A DNA stretch of 64,000 nt from Photobacterium salinisoli (GCF_003614885.1 NZ_QZMS01000007.1:1116001-1180000), one strand, 5' to 3'; numbered from the stretch's first letter, positions 16,064 through 25,013 are shown. Made by a program: numbers and translations. Notes: generated by a model from the sequence alone, not told the origin.

Positions 16064-17305
16064 TCAGGTTACTGCGGTCAGCTTTTTGAACGCCGCCTGA
16101 TCCCAAAGATCGTTAGCCATGATGTCGACCAGCGCATCTACGCAATCCCACAGATCGACATAACGAACGTATAACGGTGTGAAGCCGAAACGAAGAATGT
16201 CCGGTGCACGAAAATCGCCGATGATATTGCGTGCAATCAAGGCCTGCATGATGGCAAAGCCCTGCTCATGCGTCAGGGAGACCTGACTGCCCCGTACCGC
16301 CGGGTCTTTTGATGACGCCACCCCGAAGCCGTACTGACTGCAGCGCTGTTCAACAAGTTCAATAAACAACTGACCCATGTGAAGGGATTTTTCACGAATC
16401 TGATGCATATCGGCCGAGGCCATGATATCTACCCCCACTTCCAGCAGGCTGGCACCGACGACGGGCGTGGTGCCGCACAAGGTACGTGCAATACCCGGTG
16501 CCGCTTCATAGTCATCGCGCATTGCAAAGGGATTTGCGTGACCAAACCAACCGCTCAGCGGTTGCTGCAACTGCGCCTGATGGCGCTTGGCAACAAACAG
16601 GAAACCCGGTGCACCGGGGCCGCCATTGAGATATTTGTAACCGCAACCGATGGCAAAATCGGCGCCTACCCGGTTCAGTTCGACAGGCACTGCACCAGTA
16701 CTGTGGCTGAGATCCCAGATCACCAGTGCGCCTTTTTCATGAGCACGGGCTGTGATCGCCGCCATATCAAACATGGCGCCACTTTTGTAGTGCACATGGG
16801 TCAGCACCACAACCGCTGTGTCTTCATCGATGGCATCCAGAATGCTATCGCGATGTTCAGTCACCAGACGCACTTGGCCATCAAGAAACAGCTCCAGTCC
16901 TTGCAAGATATAAAGATCCGTCGGGAAATTACCTGGTTCAGACAGTATCTTATGGCGACCTGCATTCAGTTTTACCGCTGCCGCCGCCATCTTGAACAGA
17001 TTGACAGAGGTGGAGTCCGCCACGATCACTTCACCTTCGTCAGCCCCAATCAGACCGGCAATTTTATCTCCCACCCGATGCGGTATGCGGATCCAATCGT
17101 GAGTGTTCCAGCTGCGGATCAATCCCTGCCCCCACTGCTCTTCCACCACTTGCCGGGCTTTTTCTTTTGCCGCCTTAGGCAGTACACCCAGGGAATTGCC
17201 ATTGAGATAAATATGCCCGGCGGGCAAATCAAACTGATCTCGATAGTCAGCAAGGGGATCAACGCGATCCAGTTCTTCAAAATACGCTCTGTTCAGTGTT
17301 TGCAT
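16064..17305 (-). CDS. kynU: Kynureninase
   Basis: This 413-residue PLP enzyme hydrolyses kynurenine to anthranilate and alanine, the third step of tryptophan breakdown. It is a fold-type I aminotransferase-like protein with IYLNGNSLG near residue 32, WDLSHSTGA around 197-205 (D198 for the PLP ring) and the Schiff-base lysine K224 in CGYKYLNGGPG. Length is normal for the family. It follows kynB by 28 bases and ends the tight kynA-kynB-kynU unit, so the cell seems to route tryptophan to anthranilate. Confidence 0.95.
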   Translation of the reverse strand: MQTLNRAYFEELDRVDPLADYRDQFDLPAGHIYLNGNSLGVLPKAAKEKARQVVEEQWGQGLIRSWNTHDWIRIPHRVGDKIAGLIGADEGEVIVADSTSVNLFKMAAAAVKLNAGRHKILSEPGNFPTDLYILQGLELFLDGQVRLVTEHRDSILDAIDEDTAVVVLTHVHYKSGAMFDMAAITARAHEKGALVIWDLSHSTGAVPVELNRVGADFAIGCGYKYLNGGPGAPGFLFVAKRHQAQLQQPLSGWFGHANPFAMRDDYEAAPGIARTLCGTTPVVGASLLEVGVDIMASADMHQIREKSLHMGQLFIELVEQRCSQYGFGVASSKDPAVRGSQVSLTHEQGFAIMQALIARNIIGDFRAPDILRFGFTPLYVRYVDLWDCVDALVDIMANDLWDQAAFKKLTAVT

Positions 17306-17333
17306 TCTTAATTACTCCTGACTTTTCTGATGG

Positions 17334-17963
17334 CTAGGCAACACTGCGCAACAGTGCCCGTACGGGGGAAGCGTCCAGCGAATCCAGTTTTAACGGCGGT
17401 GCTATCAGCTCATACTGTCCGGCAGGCACATCATCCAAGACCAGGCCTTCCAGTATCGCCATGCCATGACGTTTAATCGCATTGTGGGCACTCATGGTTT
17501 TCGAGGTCTGCGGGTCCAGGGACGGGCTGTCGATGCCAATCAGACAAGCGCCACGCTCTGCAAGTAAGTCGATTGTCTCTGAAGCCACCGCCGTAAAGTC
17601 AGACCGCCATTCGTTGTGCGGAAACTGCCGGTAGGTTTTGAAAATCACCCGCTCTACCTGATCCGGCAACTGATCAATAATGTCCTGCGGTTTTACCCAA
17701 CCGACTGCCTGGGTGGCATCAATCACCACACACGGCCCGATGTAATAATCCAGGCTGACCGCTTCCATGGTTTTGCCCTGTGCATCGTAATGCGCAGGCG
17801 CATCGGCATGCGTGCCTGAGTGACAAGACAGGGAAAACTGACCGACGTTAACCGGGCATTCCTCGCTCATTTCCCAGTGGAAGTGTGAAGAAAATGCTGT
17901 ATCGCCCGGCCAGACCGGCAAGCCCTGCCGCAGTGTTTGCGAAATATCCCAGATTTTAGCCAT
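17334..17963 (-). CDS. kynB: Kynurenine formamidase
   Basis: The 209-residue metal-dependent cyclase-fold enzyme hydrolyses N-formylkynurenine to kynurenine and formate. The metal site HxxxHxD is present as H48, H52 and D54 (CHSGTHADAPAHY). The protein starts MAKIWDISQTL, as KynB proteins do. I chose the ATG at 17963, which overlaps the end of kynA by 8 bases, over a longer in-frame extension lying inside kynA. The overlap implies coupled translation with kynA. Confidence 0.93.
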   Translation of the reverse strand: MAKIWDISQTLRQGLPVWPGDTAFSSHFHWEMSEECPVNVGQFSLSCHSGTHADAPAHYDAQGKTMEAVSLDYYIGPCVVIDATQAVGWVKPQDIIDQLPDQVERVIFKTYRQFPHNEWRSDFTAVASETIDLLAERGACLIGIDSPSLDPQTSKTMSAHNAIKRHGMAILEGLVLDDVPAGQYELIAPPLKLDSLDASPVRALLRSVA

Positions 17964-18834
17964 GCTTCGGCCCCTCAATTGAGGTACGCACCGACCACAA
18001 TTCAGGGAAGAATTGCAGCTCAAGCGCTTTATTGAGGTATTTCACCCCCGACGTACCGCCAGTACCGCGACGATAGCCAATAATGCGCTCAACCGTTTTC
18101 ATGTGGCTGAAACGCCATTTCTGGAAATTGAATTCCATGTCGACCAGCTTTTCGGCCAGCTCATAAAGATCCCAGTATTCATTGCTGTTGTTGTAGATTT
18201 CCGCCCAGATACGTTCAATGGCTTCGCTGGCCTGATAAGGCTGGGAGAAGTCCCGGTCAAGGTGAGACTGAGGCACATCAAATCCACGTGCTTTCAGCAA
18301 CTGCAGCGTGATGTCATAAATGCTGGGTGCATGAAGAACAGATTTCAGGTGATCGTAATATTTCGGGTGGGCGCGGTGCGCCTGAATCATGGCCTCATTT
18401 TTATTGCCCAGCAGAAATTCCAGTTCGCGGTACTGATAAGACTGGAAACCCGAACTCTGGCCCAGTTCATCGCGGAAGCTGGCATAATCAGCCGGCGTCA
18501 TGGTTGCCAGCACCTCCCAGGCATTCAGCATCTGAGACTGAATGCGTGCCATCCGGCTCATCATTTTAAAGGCTGGACGCAGCTGATCCTGGCGAATATT
18601 CTCCACCGCGCCGTATGCTTCATGCAGACAAAGCTTCATCCACAGTTCAGACACCTGATGGATGACCACAAATAACATTTCGTCGTGCTGTTGGGTCACC
18701 GGATGCTGGCAGGAGAGTAATGGCCCCAGAGCGAGATACTGCCCGTAGCTCATGTCCTGATCCCAATGCACTTTTTCATTGTCCAGGTCCACTTTCAGCG
18801 TGGGCGCAGTCTGATTTTTATCCATTTTGTTCAT
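17956..18834 (-). CDS. kynA: Tryptophan 2,3-dioxygenase
   Basis: The 292-residue haem enzyme opens the indole ring of tryptophan to give N-formylkynurenine, the first and committed step. Family landmarks include YGQYLALGPLLSCQHP near residue 31, HDEMLFVVIHQVSELW (about 51-66), YRELEFLLGNKNEAM and the RRGTGGTSGVKYL active-site loop near the C-terminus. Length is close to other bacterial enzymes. It is the first gene of the leftward kyn unit and faces a LysR-type gene across 116 bases. AAGGA lies 8 bases before the ATG at 18834. Confidence 0.95.
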   Translation of the reverse strand: MNKMDKNQTAPTLKVDLDNEKVHWDQDMSYGQYLALGPLLSCQHPVTQQHDEMLFVVIHQVSELWMKLCLHEAYGAVENIRQDQLRPAFKMMSRMARIQSQMLNAWEVLATMTPADYASFRDELGQSSGFQSYQYRELEFLLGNKNEAMIQAHRAHPKYYDHLKSVLHAPSIYDITLQLLKARGFDVPQSHLDRDFSQPYQASEAIERIWAEIYNNSNEYWDLYELAEKLVDMEFNFQKWRFSHMKTVERIIGYRRGTGGTSGVKYLNKALELQFFPELWSVRTSIEGPKHG

Positions 18835-18879
18835 CCACTATTTCCTTGCCTGTCAGAGGCTATTGACCATTCATTTATT

Positions 18880-18908
18880 AGTTTACGAGACACCTTTTTA
18901 ACTGTAAA
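18880..18908 (-). promoter_or_regulatory. Sigma-70 type promoter of the kyn operon
   Basis: Read leftward, TTTACA (18903-18908) and TAAACT (18880-18885) are 17 bases apart, which suits a housekeeping promoter about 45 bases before kynA. The region is shared with the divergent LysR-type gene, so the regulator probably binds here. Confidence 0.5.
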
Positions 18909-18950
18909 TTTCATAAAATATTCAAAACTCATTAACTTTTTTCATACATC

Positions 18951-19856
18951 ATGGCTACAAAAATCAGTACAAGACACTTGCAAATGATCATGGCTGTGGC
19001 AAAGGCAGGCAGTGTGTCAGAAGCGGCCAGTCAGATTGGTCTGACGCAATCTGCGCTCAGCCACCGCATTCGTGAAGCAGAACGACTGTTAAATACTGAG
19101 CTGTTTTATCGCCAGCATAAAAAGCTCATTCCGACCAGTGCCGGCAAACGGCTGCTGCTCTCGGCCACTGTGGTTCTCAGCGAGCTGGAAAGGGCTGAAA
19201 ACGACATCGATAAACTGTCGGTAGGGATAGAGCATGTGATTCGGGTAGGGAATGAAGCGTATGGCGGTTACCATTGGCTACCGCCTTTCATAAAGCGTTT
19301 TAATCAGGACTTTCCCAGCTATTCAGTTGAGATTATTCCCGATGTCTCTCTCGACCCGTTTACGGCTTTACGCAACGGCACGATAGACATTTCCATTGTC
19401 TCCGGCACGGTGACTCAGACTGGCTTCAGGGTGCTGAAACTGTTTCGGGATGAAATGATCGCTGTGATGCACAAAGACCATCCAAATGTCGGCAAAACCT
19501 GGCTGACGCCGCAGGAAATCGCCGCCGACACGTACATTACTTACCACACCACACCCGGCCCCGGGCGCGAGTACGAACAATTGTTCAGCCCGAACCACCT
19601 CTTACCGCCTAAAGTCATCAGAGCTGGTGTGACCGAAGCGGTCGTGGAATTTGTCAGAGCGGGTATGGGGATAACCATCATGCCGAGCTGGGTGATAAAG
19701 CCGTACCTGAAAAGCGGCGAGCTCAGGACTGCCCGGGTTACAGAGCATGGGCTCTACCTGAACTGGCAGGCCCTGATTAGGAAAGATGAGCGTTCCGATT
19801 CGCCCATAGTGACGTTTGCTAAAGCGCTGAAGCGGACGGATCTGTCAGCGCTGTAA
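18951..19856 (+). CDS. LysR-family regulator, divergent from kyn operon
   Basis: The 301-residue protein has the LysR winged helix at the N-terminus (RHLQMIMAVAKAGSVSEAA, then LTQSALSHRIREAERLL) and a two-lobed effector domain from about residue 90. It is transcribed away from kynA over a 116-base gap, the classical arrangement for a LysR activator of the neighbouring operon, so tryptophan or kynurenine is a likely effector. Known KynR proteins belong to the Lrp/AsnC family, so this would be a different type of control. The 3-prime end overlaps a convergent GNAT gene by 38 bases. Confidence 0.85.
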   Translation: MATKISTRHLQMIMAVAKAGSVSEAASQIGLTQSALSHRIREAERLLNTELFYRQHKKLIPTSAGKRLLLSATVVLSELERAENDIDKLSVGIEHVIRVGNEAYGGYHWLPPFIKRFNQDFPSYSVEIIPDVSLDPFTALRNGTIDISIVSGTVTQTGFRVLKLFRDEMIAVMHKDHPNVGKTWLTPQEIAADTYITYHTTPGPGREYEQLFSPNHLLPPKVIRAGVTEAVVEFVRAGMGITIMPSWVIKPYLKSGELRTARVTEHGLYLNWQALIRKDERSDSPIVTFAKALKRTDLSAL

Positions 19857-20307
19857 CTGTGGGGGCCATTGTCAGTGACATGGGCTGGTATCGCAGGCCG
19901 GCAAGCTCTGCCGCCGCACCCGTTTTCTGGAATCCCTGCGCCTGATAAAAAGAGACGGAATTCAGAGAAGCACGCACGGTGAGCTCAGCATGACGCACCT
20001 TTGGCAGCAGAGCCTCCAGCAGTAAAGTAGCAATGCCTTTTCCCTGCCAGTCCGGTAACACAAATAACATTGCCAGGTGTGCCCTTTGTTTGAGTTCCGC
20101 CATGCCAAGAATCTTGCCCTGCTGCTCATACACCAGCATCAGGTTGTCTTCCTGCAGGCGAAGCAATAGCGCTTCTTTTGAGGCGACTTTAAAGAAAGTA
20201 TCAATACCCGCCGGTGCAAGTTGCTTTGCCGCACTCGCCATAAAGCTGGTTTTCACTAACGCTGCAACCTCTCCGGCATCGTCTGCCGTCATCCGTCTGA
20301 TTGTCAT
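19819..20307 (-). CDS. GNAT-family N-acetyltransferase
   Basis: The 162-residue protein has the GNAT fold, with the acetyl-CoA loop in LPDWQGKGIATLLLEALL (about 92-109) and a C-terminal SVSFYQAQGFQKTG segment. It transfers an acetyl group to an amine of unknown identity. It is the last gene of a leftward run of small enzymes, 64 bases after the Nudix gene. It converges on the LysR gene, with a 38-base overlap of coding ends, which is unusual and leaves no room for a terminator between them. Confidence 0.8.
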   Translation of the reverse strand: MTIRRMTADDAGEVAALVKTSFMASAAKQLAPAGIDTFFKVASKEALLLRLQEDNLMLVYEQQGKILGMAELKQRAHLAMLFVLPDWQGKGIATLLLEALLPKVRHAELTVRASLNSVSFYQAQGFQKTGAAAELAGLRYQPMSLTMAPTVTALTDPSASAL

Positions 20308-20371
20308 GCGCTTCCCCTTCCTGACGCAATCTGCTGAATCGTTTTACTGTCGCTCTGTCAGCGCTGCACTT

Positions 20372-20788
20372 TTAGCACTGCGCTTTCAACAGCGGTAAAA
20401 TCACGCGCCGATATTCCGCCAGTGCAATATTATCCGCTTCGACGGTGGCAGCGTCCGGTGCATGAAGTGATGTCCAGATCACAGCTTCTGCTTCCTGTGC
20501 CGACAGCTCACCCGTCCAGTCTGTGACCACATAATAATGCAACCGCTGTAACTCAGTGGTGGGATGGTACAGCGTACACAGTGGAAAATAGGCAATGGGT
20601 GTGACGGTCAGCTCTTCGACAACTTCACGATGCAGTGCCTGTTCCAGGGTTTCTCCTGCTTCAACATGCCCACCGGGAATGGCCATCAGCCCAGGGTCAA
20701 CCACTTTGGTCAGCTTGCGCTTTTCAAGCAGGACCTCTTCTCCGCGTATCAGCAAAAAAGACACGCAATCATGTACTTCCCTTTGCAT
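20372..20788 (-). CDS. Nudix hydrolase
   Basis: The 138-residue protein has a Nudix box GGHVEAGETLEQALH followed by REVVEELTV. The Glu residues that hold the metal are present, but the Gly normally found in the last part (EExGU) is Thr. Such enzymes hydrolyse nucleoside diphosphates linked to another moiety. The ATG at 20788 overlaps the upstream stop as TAATG, so I prefer it to a longer start inside the previous gene. Substrate unknown; it sits with a VOC protein and a P-loop kinase. Confidence 0.8.
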   Translation of the reverse strand: MQREVHDCVSFLLIRGEEVLLEKRKLTKVVDPGLMAIPGGHVEAGETLEQALHREVVEELTVTPIAYFPLCTLYHPTTELQRLHYYVVTDWTGELSAQEAEAVIWTSLHAPDAATVEADNIALAEYRRVILPLLKAQC

Positions 20789-21216
20789 TATTCTGCTCTT
20801 CCTCTTCTCGCCATGGGATGGTCTGGATGCAATTGCAGCAAATCCCACAAGTTGCCGTATAAATCTTCAAACACGGCCACTGTGCCGTAATCCTGCTCCT
20901 GAGGCGGACGCACAAAGCGGATGCCGTCAGAGACCATTCGCTCATAATCGCGCCAGAAATCGTCTGTGCTCAGAAACAGAAAGACCCGGCCTCCGGCCTG
21001 ATTACCGATAAAATCGCGCTGTTCAGGTTTTGACGCCCTCGCCAGCAGCAAAGTCACACCGTTGGAACCCGGAGGCGACACCACCACCCAGCGCTTATCC
21101 TGCTCTAGTTGACAGGTATCTTCAATCAACTCAAATTTAAGCTTATTGACGTAAAAATCGATTGCTTCGTCGTAATCATCAACGACCAAAGCAATATGCA
21201 CAATGGCCTGTTTCAT
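20788..21216 (-). CDS. VOC-superfamily protein (glyoxalase/bleomycin resistance-like)
   Basis: The 142-residue protein has two beta-alpha-beta-beta-beta modules, with IVHIALVVDDYDEAIDFYVNKL at the start and AVFEDLYGNLWDLLQL at the end. The second ends in the usual metal-ligand region with Glu and Asp (VFEDLYGN). VOC proteins include glyoxalase I, dioxygenases and antibiotic-binding proteins. The start overlaps the upstream gene in ATGA and the stop overlaps the Nudix start in TAATG, so the genes are tightly coupled. Confidence 0.82.
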   Translation of the reverse strand: MKQAIVHIALVVDDYDEAIDFYVNKLKFELIEDTCQLEQDKRWVVVSPPGSNGVTLLLARASKPEQRDFIGNQAGGRVFLFLSTDDFWRDYERMVSDGIRFVRPPQEQDYGTVAVFEDLYGNLWDLLQLHPDHPMARRGRAE

Positions 21217-21716
21217 GTGGGTGTATCCTGCTTATACTGCTGAATAATAAAGCCTTCGCTGTTTTTCGGTGGCTCAAAAAAACGGGTAATGGCATCAAAC
21301 GCGTCATCCGTAGTAAACGGGCTGCCCGCAGGCAAATTTTGGCTGCGAATTTTCAACTGCGCTTTGCAAACCTCGTCCGGTTTGTCGACATAGTGCAAAC
21401 AGTGTTCAACACCCGTTGCTGATATCAGGGCCGCAAACCACTGGCGCTGCGTTACCGTATTGGCCGGGAAATCCAGCACAACCGATATCCCTTTGCCGAG
21501 TAAATCCTCAACATGCGGCTGTAAGGTTTTCTTGAGCCGCTCGGAATACTGAATGTAATCCGCCAGACTGCGAACCTCTTCCGGGTATAAGGTGCTGAGC
21601 CACTCATCTTCCACCAGCAATACGGCATGTTGCGTTTTGGCAATCTGTGCCGCTAATGTGGATTTTCCCGCCGCCATTTTGCCACACATAAAATGCAGTG
21701 TCGGAATCGCAGTCAT
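21213..21716 (-). CDS. P-loop ATPase/kinase (AAA_33 or zeta-like)
   Basis: The 167-residue protein has a Walker A motif GKMAAGKST near residue 11 and looks like a small-molecule kinase: LVEDEWLSTLYPEE follows as the lid or acceptor region, then VVLDFPANTVTQRQWF. It may phosphorylate a drug or metabolite. Two starts are plausible: 21716 with AAGGAGA at 5 bases, which I chose because it puts the P-loop near the N-terminus, and 21752, which directly follows the upstream stop and has GGAG at 8 bases. Confidence 0.7.
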   Translation of the reverse strand: MTAIPTLHFMCGKMAAGKSTLAAQIAKTQHAVLLVEDEWLSTLYPEEVRSLADYIQYSERLKKTLQPHVEDLLGKGISVVLDFPANTVTQRQWFAALISATGVEHCLHYVDKPDEVCKAQLKIRSQNLPAGSPFTTDDAFDAITRFFEPPKNSEGFIIQQYKQDTPT

Positions 21717-21752
21717 CCGTCTCTCCTTGTGTTTAACGTGCTTCTCAGACAT

Positions 21753-22502
21753 TCAGACGGCTCCGAATTGTTGATACTGATAGACTTTGCCGCCAACCCA
21801 TAATTGCCCGTCTTTTGCTGCCAAATGGATCTGATTGTGATACTCAGGATACCCCATGTGAACGAAAGCCGGCTCTTCCAGAGATAAAGGCAGCGCCGCA
21901 CAACATACCGCGCAAGCCGGGTCCTCCGGTATGTTATACAAGGGGTTAGAGGCTCTGGCATACCAACCGTCGCCAGTGGAGACATACAACACATAACCAC
22001 TGAAATTTTTCCCCTGATTCCAGTTAGCCAGTGCATCCAGATCGAAACGGACGGCATTCAGTGCAGCGAGGTCTTTGAGCTCGATACACCATTTGGGTTT
22101 ACCGGCACTGTAGAGTCCGGCTTTGAGGATCTGGCTGGCCTCCAGGCCAAACCAGCCAGGATCAGCTTGACCGGTAAAATCGGGAGAGACAGCTGTCGAC
22201 AAGGTCATGCTGACGCTGACTACATCTCCGGATTTTCGTACGTCGCTGATACCCGTGCCGGTTTCGACACGAAACGACGCCTGAGCAATATGGCTGGCCG
22301 CACCCAATAGTGCATGGCCACAAATTGGCGCTTCTTTTGAACCGGGATAAAAAAAGCGAAACCGGACGTCGGCTTGCTCGCTGTCCGACATCACTACAAT
22401 TACAGGAATACCGGAATCTATCGGATTTTCCGGTACTTCTGAGACAGCCATCAGGTTACCGCCCAGATCCTTGTGTTTTCCAAATACGTTATAAATGTGC
22501 AT
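21753..22502 (-). CDS. PhzF-like isomerase-family protein
   Basis: The 249-residue protein has PhzF landmarks: VFGKHKDLGGNLMAV at the N-terminus, EAPICGHALLGAA (about 58-70) and PAC-AVCCAALPL in the second half. PhzF enzymes isomerise small metabolites with a catalytic Glu in an N-LSE-type segment. Here that segment appears shortened (VVMSDSEQADVRF), and I cannot place the usual Glu with confidence. It may be a divergent family member or inactive in the known reaction. It starts 3 bases after the DJ-1-like gene. Confidence 0.72.
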   Translation of the reverse strand: MHIYNVFGKHKDLGGNLMAVSEVPENPIDSGIPVIVVMSDSEQADVRFRFFYPGSKEAPICGHALLGAASHIAQASFRVETGTGISDVRKSGDVVSVSMTLSTAVSPDFTGQADPGWFGLEASQILKAGLYSAGKPKWCIELKDLAALNAVRFDLDALANWNQGKNFSGYVLYVSTGDGWYARASNPLYNIPEDPACAVCCAALPLSLEEPAFVHMGYPEYHNQIHLAAKDGQLWVGGKVYQYQQFGAV

Positions 22503-22505
22503 CTT

Positions 22506-23105
22506 TCAGTCCAGATAAGGTTCAACGACAGACAAACAACGCTTTACCGTAGCTTCTTTCTCTCCGACCGGCGCAACATAGTGGATCGCGTTTTTGGCGG
22601 CCTCCACATTCGCTAATTTCGCAATGAGCCAGGTTGCAAGATACTGAGATGCCAGACAACCTCCTGCTGTTGCGACCGACTGGGATGCATGAAAAGGCTG
22701 CTCAAGCACCATTAATCCGGCGTCCATCGCCCAGGGCTGAGTCGTCAGGTCGGTACAGACAGGCGCGTTATCCAAAATGCCTAATGCCGGCAACAGCAGC
22801 ACACCCGAACACTGAGTGGCAATCAGCTGTTTTTGCGGCTTCAGCGTTAATGCGCTCATGAGTGATTGGTCGGCTACGATCTGCCGGGTCAGCGACCCGC
22901 TGCCGATGATGACGGCATCGGCCTGATTGGCGTACGCCAGAGGTTGGTGGGCGGAGATGGTTAGTCCGTTCATTGAGGTTACTGTCGGCGTGGGACTGGT
23001 GATCTGCACCTGCCAGTTCTCGCTTTTGACCCGATTCAGTATTGAGTAAGCAACCAGTGAATCCAGTTCATTGAATCCTTCGAAAGTCAGTATGGCTATT
23101 TTCAT
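22506..23105 (-). CDS. DJ-1/PfpI-family protein
   Basis: The 199-residue protein has the class I glutamine amidotransferase-like fold with the nucleophile-elbow Cys in LIATQCSGVLLLPALG (about 93-108). An ATAGGCLASQYLATWL stretch in the second half is typical of DJ-1/ThiJ proteins. Members act as deglycases, isonitrile hydratases or chaperones, and which one applies here is unknown. AAGGA before the ATG supports the start. It heads the run of small enzymes that continues leftward to the GNAT gene. A related gene lies at the right edge of the window. Confidence 0.8.
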   Translation of the reverse strand: MKIAILTFEGFNELDSLVAYSILNRVKSENWQVQITSPTPTVTSMNGLTISAHQPLAYANQADAVIIGSGSLTRQIVADQSLMSALTLKPQKQLIATQCSGVLLLPALGILDNAPVCTDLTTQPWAMDAGLMVLEQPFHASQSVATAGGCLASQYLATWLIAKLANVEAAKNAIHYVAPVGEKEATVKRCLSVVEPYLD

Positions 23106-23200
23106 TGCAGCATCCTTTGCAAATCAAAATGGTACGCTAGAGTAACGAAAGACAGATTACCCTGATTGAACAGCCAGTTACCAGCCCGAATTTACCTGTT

Positions 23201-24268
23201 TCATTGTCCTGGACGCGGCACTTTTTCATCGCTGACATTCTGCTCCTGAATAATCTCTTCCGCCCACTCATCGTCTTCAGCTTCAGCTTGCAGGCCGTTT
23301 TCCTTTTGGGCGGCAGACGGCTCAAGATACAGTTCAGTAAACAGAGCGAAATGATCCGATCCAATAGACGGCAGACGCTGAATCTGGCTAAGTCTGAAAT
23401 GGTGGCTGTGGAAGATATGATCCAAAGGCCATCGCAGAAACGGATAGTCGGCGTGAAAGGTATTAAACATGCCCCGCCCCACGCGCGGATCCAGTAATCC
23501 GCTGATCTTCCGAAACAGCCGAGTGGTCGACGACCAGGCTACATCGTTCAGATCGCCTGTCACAATAATGGGCTGTGTACTGCCAGATACGCTGCGTGCC
23601 ACCAGCACCAGTTCGGCATCCCGTTCTGCTGAAGCCGGATTTTCTGTCGGGCTGGGCGGTGCCGGATGCAGAAAATGCATTCTGATTTTTTCGCCGCAGG
23701 GAAGCACCAGCAACGCATGCATGGAAGGCACGTCGTCTTCGATCAAAAACTCAACGCTGGTATCCTCCAAAGGAAACCGGGCATAAACATGCATGCCGTA
23801 AAGATTATCCAGGGGACACTTCATGGTATAAGGCAGTTGGGTTTCAAGCGTATCCAACTGCGACTGCCACCAGTCGTCCGACTCCAGCGTCACCAGCACA
23901 TCGGCCTGATACTGATGCACCAATGTGATGAGCTTATTTGCCTGACGGTTCGGGGTCAGCACATTGGCTGTGATGATGCGCAACCGCCTATGCCCGTTCT
24001 CACCGTTCGCCGTCTTCACTTCCTGACGCCAGAGCCGTGTATAAGGCAAAATCCACCACAACTGCCAGCCCAGACACACAAAACACGACAACGTGACCAG
24101 CCAATGGGCGTGAGCAAAAGCATTAGCCACCAGCAAAAACAACGCAAACACGGCCAGTTGCAGACGAGGAAAATCCCAGCCGCGCACCAGCCAGTGCGGG
24201 TGTCGCCATAAAGGCAACAGTGTGGCAATCACAAGGAACAACGTCAGAAACGTTAGCGCATCAACCAT
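23201..24268 (-). CDS. Membrane-bound endonuclease/exonuclease/phosphatase-family protein
   Basis: The 355-residue protein has about three N-terminal membrane segments (within residues 1-75) and then a metal-dependent EEP hydrolase domain. The EEP landmarks are RIITANVL (near 95-102), LVTLESDDWW with the metal-binding Glu, PIIVTGDLNDVAWS with D and N of the active site, and a final PSIGSDHFALF. It would cut nucleic acid or a phosphodiester lipid on the periplasmic side or in the membrane. The acidic tail after residue 330 is extra. I chose the ATG at 24268 over an upstream TTG. Confidence 0.8.
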   Translation of the reverse strand: MVDALTFLTLFLVIATLLPLWRHPHWLVRGWDFPRLQLAVFALFLLVANAFAHAHWLVTLSCFVCLGWQLWWILPYTRLWRQEVKTANGENGHRRLRIITANVLTPNRQANKLITLVHQYQADVLVTLESDDWWQSQLDTLETQLPYTMKCPLDNLYGMHVYARFPLEDTSVEFLIEDDVPSMHALLVLPCGEKIRMHFLHPAPPSPTENPASAERDAELVLVARSVSGSTQPIIVTGDLNDVAWSSTTRLFRKISGLLDPRVGRGMFNTFHADYPFLRWPLDHIFHSHHFRLSQIQRLPSIGSDHFALFTELYLEPSAAQKENGLQAEAEDDEWAEEIIQEQNVSDEKVPRPGQ

Positions 24269-24387
24269 AACATTTGCTCTGAAACCCAACACTCGTCATT
24301 CGCCCATGCAGAAAGTCATTACTTCCTGCCCTAAGTATTGAGTTTAGAAGGTGTTTTCACACTGGGGATATTTCCGCCAGCTCAGCG

Positions 24388-24987
24388 TCACAATGTCTCA
24401 TCATGCTTCAGCTTTTTTGTACTCACAATCTCTGGCTGACTCATGGGTTGAGAATGACGATCAAAAAAGGGATTCGGCCGTCCTTTTCCAGTCAGTTTCC
24501 AGCCCAAAATTTTCAGCAATACGCGAATCATCATGGGCCAGACGCGATTATTGCGCAGTATGTCTTCAGGTAATGGCGGATTGGCATGTTGCGGGTAGGC
24601 ATGCGCCCGGACCGGGCCAAGCCGCTCCTCCGTTCTGTCTTGCGCTGATATCACTTTTTCGATCAAGCCTACAAAAGGAAAACCAGGCTTGAGGGTGTTT
24701 GCTATCGGCGTTTTGCAGCATCCGGCATACCAGCGAAATAAGCCTTCCGGTGACAACCGTAAACAGCGAATCTGCTCACTGCCATTTGTCCATTGCACGC
24801 TGGCCGGACTGAGCTGAAAAATCGCCGTGCCCCGATGTGCAGTGAGTATCCGTTCGGGCGAGAGCTGCTCGGCAAATGCCTGACAATCTTTGCAATAGCA
24901 CACCACGCGGTTGCCGGACGATGGCGTGGGCACTTCTGCTTTTCCCTGTAACTTACCGCATTCACATCTCAGTTGAATTGTCGCCAT
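24388..24987 (-). CDS. Cys-rich GFA-like protein (DUF6151-like)
   Basis: The 199-residue protein opens with RCECGKLQGKAEV and then VVCYCKDCQAF, the CxC and CxxC pattern of the zinc-binding glutathione-dependent formaldehyde-activating (GFA) fold. WYAGCCKTPI follows near residue 87. GFA-like proteins bind zinc; the reaction of this subfamily is not known to me. GGGAG lies a few bases before the ATG. The C-terminal part is basic and less ordered. Confidence 0.65.
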   Translation of the reverse strand: MATIQLRCECGKLQGKAEVPTPSSGNRVVCYCKDCQAFAEQLSPERILTAHRGTAIFQLSPASVQWTNGSEQIRCLRLSPEGLFRWYAGCCKTPIANTLKPGFPFVGLIEKVISAQDRTEERLGPVRAHAYPQHANPPLPEDILRNNRVWPMMIRVLLKILGWKLTGKGRPNPFFDRHSQPMSQPEIVSTKKLKHDETL

Positions 24988-25013
24988 GCTGCTTTCTCCC
25001 TGATCAATGAGAT

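Noticed and set aside
16379-17311. Rightward open frame of 310 codons inside kynU
   Set aside because: It is the antisense of a clear kynureninase with all active-site residues.
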